Positions 7,067-14,374 of a DNA stretch of 18,916 nucleotides are shown here, in pieces. A model generated the notes under the pieces. The model did not search any database. It saw nothing but the letters and a program-made list of their open reading frames with translations, and was not told the DNA's origin. Within the stretch, counting starts at the first letter, position 1, and each line of letters opens with the position of its first letter. This DNA is from Desulfobacteraceae bacterium (GTDB taxonomy: Bacteria; Desulfobacterota; Desulfobacteria; Desulfobacterales; UBA5616). The stretch covers positions 1 through 18,916 of the forward strand of contig JAUXEW010000024.1 in assembly GCA_030620375.1 (NCBI GenBank). Reading direction: 5' to 3'. The position numbers and the translations under genes are program-made.

Positions 7067-8269
7067 ATGAATGAAAACATAAAGAAACTGGTGCTGGCTT
7101 ACTCCGGTGGTCTGGATACCTCGGTCATATTAAAATGGCTTGTTGAGATGTATGACTGCGAAGTCGTTTCCTTTTCTGCTGATATCGGTCAGGAAGAGGA
7201 ACTGGACCATTTAGAAGAAAAAGCCTTAAACACCGGTGCATCAAAAGTTTACATCGATGACTTAAGAGAAGAATTTGTGAGAGATTACGTGTTCCCGGCA
7301 TTTAGGGCAAACGCGATATACGAAGGGCAATATCTTTTGGGGACGTCCCTTGCCAGGCCCCTCATTGCTAAACGTCAAATGGAGATTGCAAAGATAGAAG
7401 GTGCCGATGCCGTCAGTCACGGCGCCACGGGGAAAGGCAATGATCAGGTGAGATTTGAGCTGAGCTATTTAGCGATTGATCCTAATATTAAAATTATCGC
7501 ACCCTGGCGTGAGTGGAATTTGAATTCTCGTTCGGCCTTAATGGAATTCGCAAAAAAGCACGGCATTCCCGTGCCGACGACGAAAGAGAAACCTTACAGT
7601 ACCGACAGAAATTTACTCCATATCAGCTATGAAGGCGGCGTACTTGAAGATCCCTGGACCTCACCACCCGAGGACATGTTTACCCTTTCGGTATCACCGC
7701 AAAAAGCGCCTGATGAGCCGGAGGAGATTGAGATCGCCTTTAAACGAGGCAACCCGGTGGCCGTTAATGATGCGTCATTATCACCGGCTGAACTCTTAAA
7801 AACGTTGAACCGGATGGGGGGTCGCCATGGTATTGGCCGGGTGGATATCGTAGAGAATCGGTTTGTGGGGATGAAATCCAGAGGTGTATATGAAACACCC
7901 GGAGGAACCATATTACGGGCGGCCCACATGGCTGTCGAATCGATTACCATGGACCGGGAAGTCATGCACCTTCGGGATTCATTGATACCGAAATATGCCG
8001 AAATTGTGTATAATGGATTTTGGTTTTCCCCGGAGATGCGCTTATTACAGGAGATGATTGACAGCACTCAAAAAAATGTTTCAGGCGTTGTCCGGATTGA
8101 GCTGTATAAAGGGAACTGCCGGGTTTTGGGACGGAAATCAGACGAATCCATTTATCGTGAAGATTTTGCAACCTTTGAAGATGACAGTGTCTATCGGCAA
8201 AAGGATGCGGAAGGTTTCATTCGTTTAAACGCGCTTAGATTGCGTATATTAAAATTGCTGGATAAATAG
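7067..8269 (+). CDS. argG: Argininosuccinate synthase ArgG
   Basis: A 400-residue ATP-dependent ligase that condenses citrulline and aspartate into argininosuccinate. The N-type pyrophosphatase loop is SGGLDTS (13-19) in KKLVLAYSGGLDTSVILKWL. GATGKGNDQVRFE and the substrate region EKPYSTDRNLLHISYEGG complete the family signature. GGGAG before the ATG is a good ribosome site, 26 bases after argF. The TAG stop (8267-8269) is also the first three bases of the left inverted repeat of an 81-bp MITE-like element. The insertion may therefore have set the present C-terminus, ending LRILKLLDK. Confidence 0.96.
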   Translation: MNENIKKLVLAYSGGLDTSVILKWLVEMYDCEVVSFSADIGQEEELDHLEEKALNTGASKVYIDDLREEFVRDYVFPAFRANAIYEGQYLLGTSLARPLIAKRQMEIAKIEGADAVSHGATGKGNDQVRFELSYLAIDPNIKIIAPWREWNLNSRSALMEFAKKHGIPVPTTKEKPYSTDRNLLHISYEGGVLEDPWTSPPEDMFTLSVSPQKAPDEPEEIEIAFKRGNPVAVNDASLSPAELLKTLNRMGGRHGIGRVDIVENRFVGMKSRGVYETPGGTILRAAHMAVESITMDREVMHLRDSLIPKYAEIVYNGFWFSPEMRLLQEMIDSTQKNVSGVVRIELYKGNCRVLGRKSDESIYREDFATFEDDSVYRQKDAEGFIRLNALRLRILKLLDK

Positions 8270-8347
8270 TGCCCGAACGAAAAACAGATCACCTTTGCAA
8301 GTTCAAGGCGCTAATTAGGGAAATTGGCAGTTTTCGTTCAGGCACTA
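8267..8347. mobile_element. 81-bp MITE-like inverted-repeat element between argG and argH
   Basis: The left arm at 8267-8283 begins TAGTGCC and ends CGAACGAAAA. The right arm at 8331-8347 begins TTTTCGTTC and ends GGCACTA. The two 17-base arms are reverse complements with a single mismatch and enclose 47 bases without an ORF. The outermost bases are TA at both ends, which fits TA target-site duplication as used by Tc1/mariner and IS630-type transposases (inference). There is no transposase, so it would have to be mobilised in trans. It fills almost the whole argG-argH gap, and the argH ribosome site (AAAGGGA) starts a few bases after it. Confidence 0.65.
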
Positions 8348-8361
8348 AATAAAAGGGAACC

Positions 8362-9780
8362 ATGATGTCGGAAAAAGTTTGGGGCGGTAGATTTTCAGAA
8401 AAGACGGATAGCCGTGTGGAAATGTTTACTTCCTCAATCGATTTTGATAAACGGTTATACGCCCATGATATTGAGGGAAGTATTGCCCACTGCAAAATGC
8501 TGGCAAAGGTGTCCGTCATTTCTCAAAAAGAAGCTGCGATATTGATTAAGGGTCTTAGGAAAATAAAATCGGATATCGAAAAAGGGAGCTTTGAGTTTAC
8601 CGACAGGCTCGAGGATATCCATATGCACATTGAGGACAGATTGCAGCAGGAGGTGGGGAAGGTTGCCCAAAAGCTTCATACGGCAAGAAGTCGGAACGAT
8701 CAGGTAGCTGTGGATGTCCGGATGTATTTAAGAGACGAAACAGGGAAGATTATCGGAAAGCTGGGGGCTTTAAGAAAGGCCATTCTCCATTTTGCAAAAT
8801 TGCACATGGATGTGATTTTACCGGGATACACCCATTTGCAAAGGGCGCAACCGGTTCTTTTGCCTCATCACCTGATGGCCTATTATGAGATGTTTACAAG
8901 AGATGTCGAACGGTTCTCAGAAGGGTTGAAACGAATCAACGTAATGCCTTTAGGCAGTGCCGCTCTTGCCGGAACGACTTATCCGATTGATCGGGAGTAT
9001 ACGGCGTCGCTGCTGAGTTTTCCGAAGGTATCGGCAAACAGTATCGATTCGGTATCGGACAGAGATTTTATTATAGAGTTTCTATCAGCTGCCAGTATCT
9101 GTATGATGCATTTCAGTCGAATATCCGAAGAGCTGATTTTATGGTCTTCCTCGGAATTTGGTTTTATTGAACTTTCTGACGCCTTTTCCACCGGAAGCAG
9201 CATCATGCCGCAGAAAAAGAACCCCGATGTTCCGGAGCTGGTTCGCGGAAAATTCGGACGGGTGCTGGGTGACTTAGTGGCACTCTTGACCCTGATGAAG
9301 TCATTGCCGTTGGCCTATAATCGCGACATGCAGGGAGACAAGGAACCGTTGTTTGATTCAGTGGATACCTTAAAATCTTGTATTGATATCTATACCGACA
9401 TGATTCCGAAAATAAGCGTCAACAAAAAAACCATGTATGAGGCATCTACCTCAGGATTTTTAAATGCCACGGACCTGGCGGATTATTTGGTTAACAAAGG
9501 GGTGACATTCAGAGAAGCGCATCATTGTGTAGGGAGTGCCGTGGTATACGCGATAGAGAACAAAAAGGAATTAAATGAACTCAATTTAACGGAATTGCAG
9601 TCATTTTCATCACTTATTTCAAGCGATATCTTTGATGTCCTGGATCCAAAAGAAATGATCGATCGGAGGACATCTTTCGGCGGGACGGCAACAGCCAATG
9701 TAACGGATGCCATATCAGCCGCCGAAGCGGCACTGGAAAAAGAGAAATTGGCTCTCAGCGAGACTCCCCCCGGGGAATAA
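8362..9780 (+). CDS. argH: Argininosuccinate lyase ArgH
   Basis: A 472-residue enzyme of the fumarase/aspartase superfamily that splits argininosuccinate into arginine and fumarate, the last step of arginine synthesis. The three conserved regions are present: TARSRNDQVAVDVR (107-120), the GYTHLQRAQP loop with His158, and the signature GSSIMPQKKNP (278-288) containing the catalytic serine. There is no fused N-acetyltransferase domain at the C-terminus, so the first arginine step must be encoded elsewhere. Two adjacent ATGs (8362, 8365) are equivalent. The start site lies just downstream of the MITE-like element, so argH may read through that hairpin from argG. Confidence 0.96.
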   Translation: MMSEKVWGGRFSEKTDSRVEMFTSSIDFDKRLYAHDIEGSIAHCKMLAKVSVISQKEAAILIKGLRKIKSDIEKGSFEFTDRLEDIHMHIEDRLQQEVGKVAQKLHTARSRNDQVAVDVRMYLRDETGKIIGKLGALRKAILHFAKLHMDVILPGYTHLQRAQPVLLPHHLMAYYEMFTRDVERFSEGLKRINVMPLGSAALAGTTYPIDREYTASLLSFPKVSANSIDSVSDRDFIIEFLSAASICMMHFSRISEELILWSSSEFGFIELSDAFSTGSSIMPQKKNPDVPELVRGKFGRVLGDLVALLTLMKSLPLAYNRDMQGDKEPLFDSVDTLKSCIDIYTDMIPKISVNKKTMYEASTSGFLNATDLADYLVNKGVTFREAHHCVGSAVVYAIENKKELNELNLTELQSFSSLISSDIFDVLDPKEMIDRRTSFGGTATANVTDAISAAEAALEKEKLALSETPPGE

Positions 9781-9802
9781 GGATTTCACAGTAATATATT
9801 CA

Positions 9803-10018
9803 ATGAGACAAAGGAATTTTAAACAAAGGATTATTCTGCCGCTGGTAATGATTGCCGGACTTGCTCTTTTTTTTTGTGGTTGCGGCAAAAAAGCACCTCC
9901 TTTGCCGAAGCGGCCGATTCAGCCGGTGTCAGTTTATAAAACCTTACAGAGTTTGACCACTAGCGCTCACCCCACAGCTTGCTGCGGGATTAGCGAGCGA
10001 ATCTTAAAGTGGATATAA
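9803..10018 (+). CDS. lptM: Small LptM/LppL-type lipoprotein with repeat-derived C-terminus
   Basis: A 71-residue protein with a basic N-terminus, a hydrophobic stretch (residues 10-24) and Cys-Gly motifs at 25-28, followed by KKAPPLPKRP. The CG.K...P pattern is the hallmark of LptM (YifL) and Pseudomonas LppL, small outer-membrane lipoproteins; LptM assists LptD maturation in E. coli. Position fits too: yifL lies next to dapF in E. coli, and lppL-lysA-dapF is the order in Pseudomonas. The likely lipidated residue is Cys27 (preceded by Gly) or Cys25, and neither has a textbook lipobox. The last ~20 residues (TTSAHPTACCGISERILKWI) are the translation of dispersed repeat copy D, which also supplies the stop. 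The in-frame extension upstream into argH is rejected. Confidence 0.65.
   Translation: MRQRNFKQRIILPLVMIAGLALFFCGCGKKAPPLPKRPIQPVSVYKTLQSLTTSAHPTACCGISERILKWI
9960..10016 (+). repeat. Dispersed hairpin repeat, copy D, inside the lipoprotein gene
   Basis: CCCACAGC and GCTGCGGG form a hairpin with one mismatch (9971-9988). CGCTC on the left and GAGCG on the right extend the symmetry. The right end GCGAGCGAATCTTA is identical to copy A, and GGATAT recurs at the same offset. The repeat lies within the reading frame of the lipoprotein and provides its C-terminal codons. Confidence 0.6.
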
Positions 10019-10031
10019 AGTCCTTAGGGTC

Positions 10032-10073
10032 GAAGATTCCCCGCTGCTTGCAACGGGGAATCTTCAATTTTTT
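10032..10073 (+). terminator. Rho-independent terminator after the arginine/lipoprotein block
   Basis: A perfect 12-bp stem (GAAGATTCCCCG / CGGGGAATCTTC, 10032-10043 and 10054-10065) encloses a 10-base loop. AA and six T residues follow (10068-10073). The loop CTGCTTGCAA resembles the hairpins of the dispersed repeats, so it may be a repeat that has come to act as a terminator. It separates the arginine genes from lysA. Confidence 0.65.
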
Positions 10074-10148
10074 CCTGTACGCCTGTACACAAGTTACTGT
10101 AATGAATATAGGATGTAAATTTAATGATAAAAGTAAAAATTTTTAAAT

Positions 10149-11408
10149 ATGCATCACTTTAGTTATAAAGACAACGAAATGTATTGTGAAGAAGTCCCGA
10201 TTCAAGTGATTGCGGAAAAAGTCGGGACACCCTTTTATCTATACAGCCATGCAACGCTAAAACGTCATTTCCTGGCCTTTCAACACGCCTTTGAAGGTAC
10301 GCAGCGACTGGTTTGCTATTCAGCCAAGGCGAACAGCAATCTGGCCGTGATGAGCTTGATAGCCGGTCTTGGCGGAGGATTGGACATTGTGTCCGGCGGG
10401 GAGCTGTACCGTGGATTAAAGGCCGGTTTTTCACCGAATAAAATCGTTTATTCAGGGGTGGGGAAACGGTTAGATGAAATCGATCTTGCTTTGGAGCATG
10501 GTGTTTTAATGCTCAACGTCGAATCCCTTGAGGAACTTAAGGCCATTGATCAACGGGCCGGCCTTTTAAACAAACGAGCACCCATCGCTATTCGGGTGAA
10601 TCCGGACGTGGATTCCAGGACCCATCCTTACATTTCTACGGGGCTTAAGAAGAATAAATTCGGTATCAATGCCGAAGCAGCTATGGAGGGGTATAAACTG
10701 GCGAGAGAAATGGAGCATATCGACATCGTTGGTATCGATTGCCATATCGGCTCGCAAATTACCCGGGTTCAACCGTTTGAAGATGCCTTAGGCAGTGTAA
10801 AGAAATTGGTCAATGATCTTAAAGAGATGAGAATTGATATCAAATACCTGGACATGGGCGGCGGACTCGGAATCACTTATGATGATGAATCGCCTCCGCA
10901 TCCTGATGAATACGCAAAAGCAATCGTCAGATCGCTTAAGGATGCATCCCTTCATTTGATTCTTGAACCGGGCAGGGTGATTGTGGGAAATGCAGGGATT
11001 CTGGTTACCCGTGTGCTTTACCGGAAATCCGGGGATATTAAAAAATTTGTGATTGCGGATGCGGCAATGAACGATTTGATTCGCCCGACCTTATATGGCG
11101 CATATCACGCCATACAGCCGGTGGTGCAGTCTACAGGAAAAACAATTGTAGCCGATGTTGTGGGGCCGATTTGTGAGACCGGTGATTTTTTAGCTGTTGA
11201 TCGGGAGATTCCCGACGTTAAACAGGGCGATCTATTAGCAGTAATGAGTGCCGGTGCGTATGGATTCACGATGTCCTCCAACTACTGTTCCCGGCTCAAG
11301 GTCGCTGAGGTAATGGTCAAAGATGATGGGTTTCATGTGGTAAGGGATAGACAAACCTATGAAGATTTAATGGCAGGGGAATCGATCCCCGATTTTTTTG
11401 ATCAATGA
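10149..11408 (+). CDS. lysA: Diaminopimelate decarboxylase LysA
   Basis: A 419-residue fold-III PLP enzyme that decarboxylates meso-diaminopimelate to lysine. The PLP lysine is Lys60 in VCYSAKANSNLA. GGGLDIVSGGEL, the phosphate-binding segment DMGGGLGITY, DCHIGSQI, EPGRVIVGNAG and the C-terminal SAGAYGFTMSSNY all match DapDC. The N-terminus MHHFSYKDNEMYCE is the normal one, so the ATG at 10149 is sound although no Shine-Dalgarno is apparent. It lies 130 bases after the lipoprotein, behind a terminator-like hairpin, so a promoter of its own probably exists in 10074-10148. I saw no convincing hexamers there, only a TGTAC/GTACA inverted repeat. The partner dapF follows at 114 bases. Confidence 0.95.
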   Translation: MHHFSYKDNEMYCEEVPIQVIAEKVGTPFYLYSHATLKRHFLAFQHAFEGTQRLVCYSAKANSNLAVMSLIAGLGGGLDIVSGGELYRGLKAGFSPNKIVYSGVGKRLDEIDLALEHGVLMLNVESLEELKAIDQRAGLLNKRAPIAIRVNPDVDSRTHPYISTGLKKNKFGINAEAAMEGYKLAREMEHIDIVGIDCHIGSQITRVQPFEDALGSVKKLVNDLKEMRIDIKYLDMGGGLGITYDDESPPHPDEYAKAIVRSLKDASLHLILEPGRVIVGNAGILVTRVLYRKSGDIKKFVIADAAMNDLIRPTLYGAYHAIQPVVQSTGKTIVADVVGPICETGDFLAVDREIPDVKQGDLLAVMSAGAYGFTMSSNYCSRLKVAEVMVKDDGFHVVRDRQTYEDLMAGESIPDFFDQ

Positions 11409-11522
11409 ATTGTACCCTAACCTGGACAAGCCGGAACCAGACAAGGACTTTTAAGGTGCTTTAAAATAAGGTTACTAACTAAAGTGAGTCGGTTGGCCCG
11501 ATTAAACGAGAGACGAAATATC

Positions 11523-12353
11523 ATGAAACCGATTACATTTTACAAAATGAGCGGTAGCGGCAACGATTTTATTCTGATCGACAACCGAAACCATGTCGTT
11601 GATCAAAACAATATGGCTGATTTTGTAAAAAATGTTTGCCGTAGAAAAATGTCGGTGGGGGCAGACGGGCTTATCCTGGTGGAAAACTCGGAAACCGTGG
11701 ATTTTAAGTGGCGGTTTTTTAATGCTGACGGAAGTCAGGCGGAAATGTGCGGAAATGGTGCCAGATGTGCGGCCCGTTTCGCCTGTATCAATAAAATTAC
11801 CGAAAAAGAGATGGCGTTTGAGACCGATGCCGGCGTTGTCGAAGCGCATGTTTCAGACGATCTGGTTAACATAAAAATGCCGGTTCCGTCGGATATCCAA
11901 GGAGAATTTTCATTGACCCTCAAAACGGGTTCTATGACGATGAGTAGTGCCAATACCGGTGTACCCCATGTGGTTATTTCAACGAAGGACGTTAACGACA
12001 TTGATGTGGTTTCCCTGGGCAGGGAAATTCGGCATCATAAAAAGTTTTCTCCGGCAGGGACAAACGTAAATTTTATCAGTCCAAATGATGGCGGTACGAT
12101 CGCGATCAGAACGTATGAACGCGGGGTTGAAGATGAAACCTTGGCTTGCGGCACAGGAGCGGTAGCGGCGGCTATAGTGACTTCCAATAAAACGGGCGCA
12201 GGTTCCCCCATCCGTGTGTTAACCAGAAGCGGTTGTTTTCTGAATATTTACTTTACGAAAAAGGACGATAATTTTTCTGATGTGTTTCTTGAAGGAGATG
12301 CTCGTATTATCTATCGGGGTGAACTCTATAATGAGGCATGGAAAGATGATTAA
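11523..12353 (+). CDS. dapF: Diaminopimelate epimerase DapF
   Basis: A 276-residue cofactor-independent epimerase that converts LL- to meso-diaminopimelate, the substrate of LysA and of peptidoglycan synthesis. Both catalytic cysteines are visible: Cys76 in AEMCGNGARC and Cys209 in ETLACGTGAV. MSGSGNDFILIDNR at the N-terminus is canonical. The start chosen is ATG 11523, with GAGAG a few bases upstream. An in-frame GTG at 11484 would add 13 residues (VSRLARLNERRNI) not seen in the family. DapF comes directly before dapL, whose LL-product is its substrate. Confidence 0.95.
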   Translation: MKPITFYKMSGSGNDFILIDNRNHVVDQNNMADFVKNVCRRKMSVGADGLILVENSETVDFKWRFFNADGSQAEMCGNGARCAARFACINKITEKEMAFETDAGVVEAHVSDDLVNIKMPVPSDIQGEFSLTLKTGSMTMSSANTGVPHVVISTKDVNDIDVVSLGREIRHHKKFSPAGTNVNFISPNDGGTIAIRTYERGVEDETLACGTGAVAAAIVTSNKTGAGSPIRVLTRSGCFLNIYFTKKDDNFSDVFLEGDARIIYRGELYNEAWKDD

Positions 12354-12405
12354 AGCCAGATAACTGAACCGAAACAGCGAGTAATCAGGAGGGATAATAT
12401 ACACG

Positions 12406-13575
12406 ATGATAAAGATTGAAACATCCGATAGATTAAACAACCTTCCGCCTTATCTGTTTAAGGAAATCGACAGGCAAAAAGGTGAGGTTCGAAAAAAAGG
12501 AATGGATATCATTGACTTGGGTGTTGGAGATCCGGATTTGCCAACGCCTCCCCATATTATTGATGCCTTAAAAAAAGCTGTCGAGGATTCGACCAACCAC
12601 CGTTATCCGTCGTATTCCGGTATGGACGATTTTAATGCCGCTGTTGCCGGATGGTATAAACGTAGATTCGGCGTTGATCTGGATGTCGGTAAAGAGGTGG
12701 TGACATTAATTGGATCAAAAGAAGGGATTGCTCACATTCCACTGGCTTTTATTAATCCTGGAGACACGGCGCTGATCACGAGTCCGGGGTATCCCGTACC
12801 ATCCATCGGTGTGGGCTTTGCCGGCGGGAAAATTTATTTTATGGATCTTTTGAAAGAAAATCATTTTTTGCCGGATTTGGAAGCCATCCCGGATGATGTA
12901 GCAAGAAGGGCAAAAATGATGTTTATCAATTATCCCAACAACCCGACATCGGCAGTGGCAACTGAAGCATTTTTTAAAAAAGTCGTGAGTTTCGCGAAGT
13001 CAAACAATATCCTTGTCTGCCACGATGCTGCCTATACCGAATTGGCATTTGACGGATATAAGCCTATCAGCTTCCTTCAAATTAAAGGGGCGAAAGGGGT
13101 AGGGATAGAATTTCATTCACTTTCAAAAACTTATAATATGACCGGCTGGCGGCTTGGATTCGCGGTCGGTCACAAAGCCGTCATCCAAGCTCTGGGCCGA
13201 ATTAAAAGCAATATAGACTCCGGTGCATTCCAGGCGATTCAGGTTGCCGGTATTGCCGCAATGGAAAGTGATCAGTCGTGTTTGAAAGAGTTAAACCAAA
13301 CATATGCCCGCCGACGGGATGTTCTTGCTGACGGGCTGATGGATTTGGGCTTGAAATTTGATAAACCGAAGGCGACATTTTATTTTTGGATCGAAGTTCC
13401 GAAGGGGTATACTTCAGCAGAATTTACCAGCCACCTGTTGTTAAAAACAGGGGTGGTGGTAACTCCCGGGAATGGATTTGGTCAAGCCGGGGAGGGTTAT
13501 GTTCGGATGACCTTTACCCTGGGCATGGAAAGATTAAAAGAAGCGGTTGAGCGGATTCGATCAGTGGGGTTTTAG
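12406..13575 (+). CDS. dapL: LL-diaminopimelate aminotransferase DapL
   Basis: A 389-residue class I/II PLP aminotransferase that turns tetrahydrodipicolinate directly into LL-diaminopimelate, bypassing the succinyl or acetyl branch. The PLP lysine is Lys241 in FHSLSKTYNMTGWRLGF. DLGVGDPDLPTP (37-48), INYPNNPTSA (174-183) and HDAAYTELAF (206-215) are family motifs. SKTYNMTGWR and the opening SDRLNNLPPYLFKEID point to DapL over a general aspartate or alanine aminotransferase, and dapF and lysA next door strengthen this. AGGAGGG (12387-12393) precedes the ATG. dapA and dapB, which supply its substrate, are not in the window. Related aminotransferases of mixed specificity cannot be fully excluded. 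Confidence 0.88.
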   Translation: MIKIETSDRLNNLPPYLFKEIDRQKGEVRKKGMDIIDLGVGDPDLPTPPHIIDALKKAVEDSTNHRYPSYSGMDDFNAAVAGWYKRRFGVDLDVGKEVVTLIGSKEGIAHIPLAFINPGDTALITSPGYPVPSIGVGFAGGKIYFMDLLKENHFLPDLEAIPDDVARRAKMMFINYPNNPTSAVATEAFFKKVVSFAKSNNILVCHDAAYTELAFDGYKPISFLQIKGAKGVGIEFHSLSKTYNMTGWRLGFAVGHKAVIQALGRIKSNIDSGAFQAIQVAGIAAMESDQSCLKELNQTYARRRDVLADGLMDLGLKFDKPKATFYFWIEVPKGYTSAEFTSHLLLKTGVVVTPGNGFGQAGEGYVRMTFTLGMERLKEAVERIRSVGF

Positions 13576-13595
13576 CGGCATAAAAAACATACAAA

Positions 13596-14093
13596 ATGGA
13601 TTTTCATACGACGTATATTTCCGTGGGATCAAATATCGGTGATAAGTTGTCAAACTGCCAACAAGGGATAGACGCTTTGACAAGACTCCGTGGCACTGTT
13701 TTAGTGCAACAATCAGCGTTTTTTAAGACCGAGCCGGTGGATTTTACGGACCAGGACTGGTTTATCAATACCGTGATTCAAATCAATACTGATTTGGATC
13801 CGTTTCGGCTTTTGGATGAATTTCACGCCATCCAGTGCGGAGCCGGGAGAGAGAAAGATCCAGTCCGATATGGCCCGCGGGTACTTGATCTGGATATCAT
13901 TTTTTACGATGATGTGGTCATGAATACCGCCGAACTGGTTATTCCCCATCCCCGGATGCATGAAAGACGGTTTGTGTTAAGGCCTTTATGTGATATAAGC
14001 CCGGATATAATTCATCCGGTATTTTTAAAGGATGTGAAAACCCTGCTGGACATGTTGGATGATCAATCCCAACAAGTGGTTCGATATTCATGA
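13596..14093 (+). CDS. folK: Folate pathway pyrophosphokinase FolK (HPPK)
   Basis: A 165-residue 6-hydroxymethyl-7,8-dihydropterin pyrophosphokinase that activates the pterin for joining to p-aminobenzoate. The N-terminal VGSNIGDKLSN, FKTEPVDFTDQDWFINTV, and the signature RYGPRVLDLDIIFYDD with its metal-binding aspartates are all present. HPRMHERRFVLRPL closes the substrate pocket. The gene is a single-domain FolK, not fused to FolB or FolP. It follows dapL by 20 bases with a weak ribosome site. Its stop overlaps the next start (ATGA), implying coupling to the small YHS-type protein. Confidence 0.94.
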   Translation: MDFHTTYISVGSNIGDKLSNCQQGIDALTRLRGTVLVQQSAFFKTEPVDFTDQDWFINTVIQINTDLDPFRLLDEFHAIQCGAGREKDPVRYGPRVLDLDIIFYDDVVMNTAELVIPHPRMHERRFVLRPLCDISPDIIHPVFLKDVKTLLDMLDDQSQQVVRYS

Positions 14094-14365
14094 TCATCAT
14101 AAGATTTTTAATATATTTTTTTATCCTATATGTGGTGTATAGAATCATCCGAGCTTGGGTGGGTCAGAGCACTTCTCGAACCAAGCCCATTTTTGGGAAA
14201 CCGGCCGGTGAAATTGAAGACATTATGATAAAAGACCCGTATTGCAAGATTTATTTTCCCAAAAGAGAAGGCGTTCGTCTAAGAAAAAATGGAACAGATC
14301 TCTATTTTTGTTCAACCGATTGCAGGGATAACTATTTAAAAGAAAAAGGAAAAGAAACAGTATAG
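14090..14365 (+). CDS. Small membrane-anchored YHS/TRASH-like cysteine protein
   Basis: A 91-residue protein with one N-terminal membrane segment (IIIRFLIYFFILYVVYRII, residues 2-20), then a polar region with MIKDPYCKIYFPKREG and LYFCSTDCRDNYLKEKG. The three cysteines, Cys52, Cys74 and Cys78, in DP.C...YFCS..C are the arrangement of YHS/TRASH metal-binding domains, often linked to copper or other soft metals. It is similar to the short PP0621-type proteins I recall beside folate or lysine genes. It probably faces the cytoplasm as a tethered metal sensor or metal-handling protein, but its function is not established. Its start overlaps the folK stop. The tal ribosome site overlaps its stop, so all three genes look co-translated. 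Confidence 0.75.
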   Translation: MIIIRFLIYFFILYVVYRIIRAWVGQSTSRTKPIFGKPAGEIEDIMIKDPYCKIYFPKREGVRLRKNGTDLYFCSTDCRDNYLKEKGKETV

Positions 14366-14374
14366 GAGGTTTAC

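Noticed and set aside
9707..9802. N-terminal extension of the lipoprotein ORF overlapping argH
   Set aside because: It would place 32 polar residues before the signal peptide. The ATG at 9803 begins a proper basic-hydrophobic lipoprotein signal.
10074..10148. Lysine riboswitch ahead of lysA
   Set aside because: The interval is far too short for the five-helix lysine aptamer, and no matching core motifs are visible.
11484..11522. Upstream GTG start for dapF
   Set aside because: The added residues are unlike family N-termini, and the ATG at 11523 has a nearby purine-rich ribosome site.
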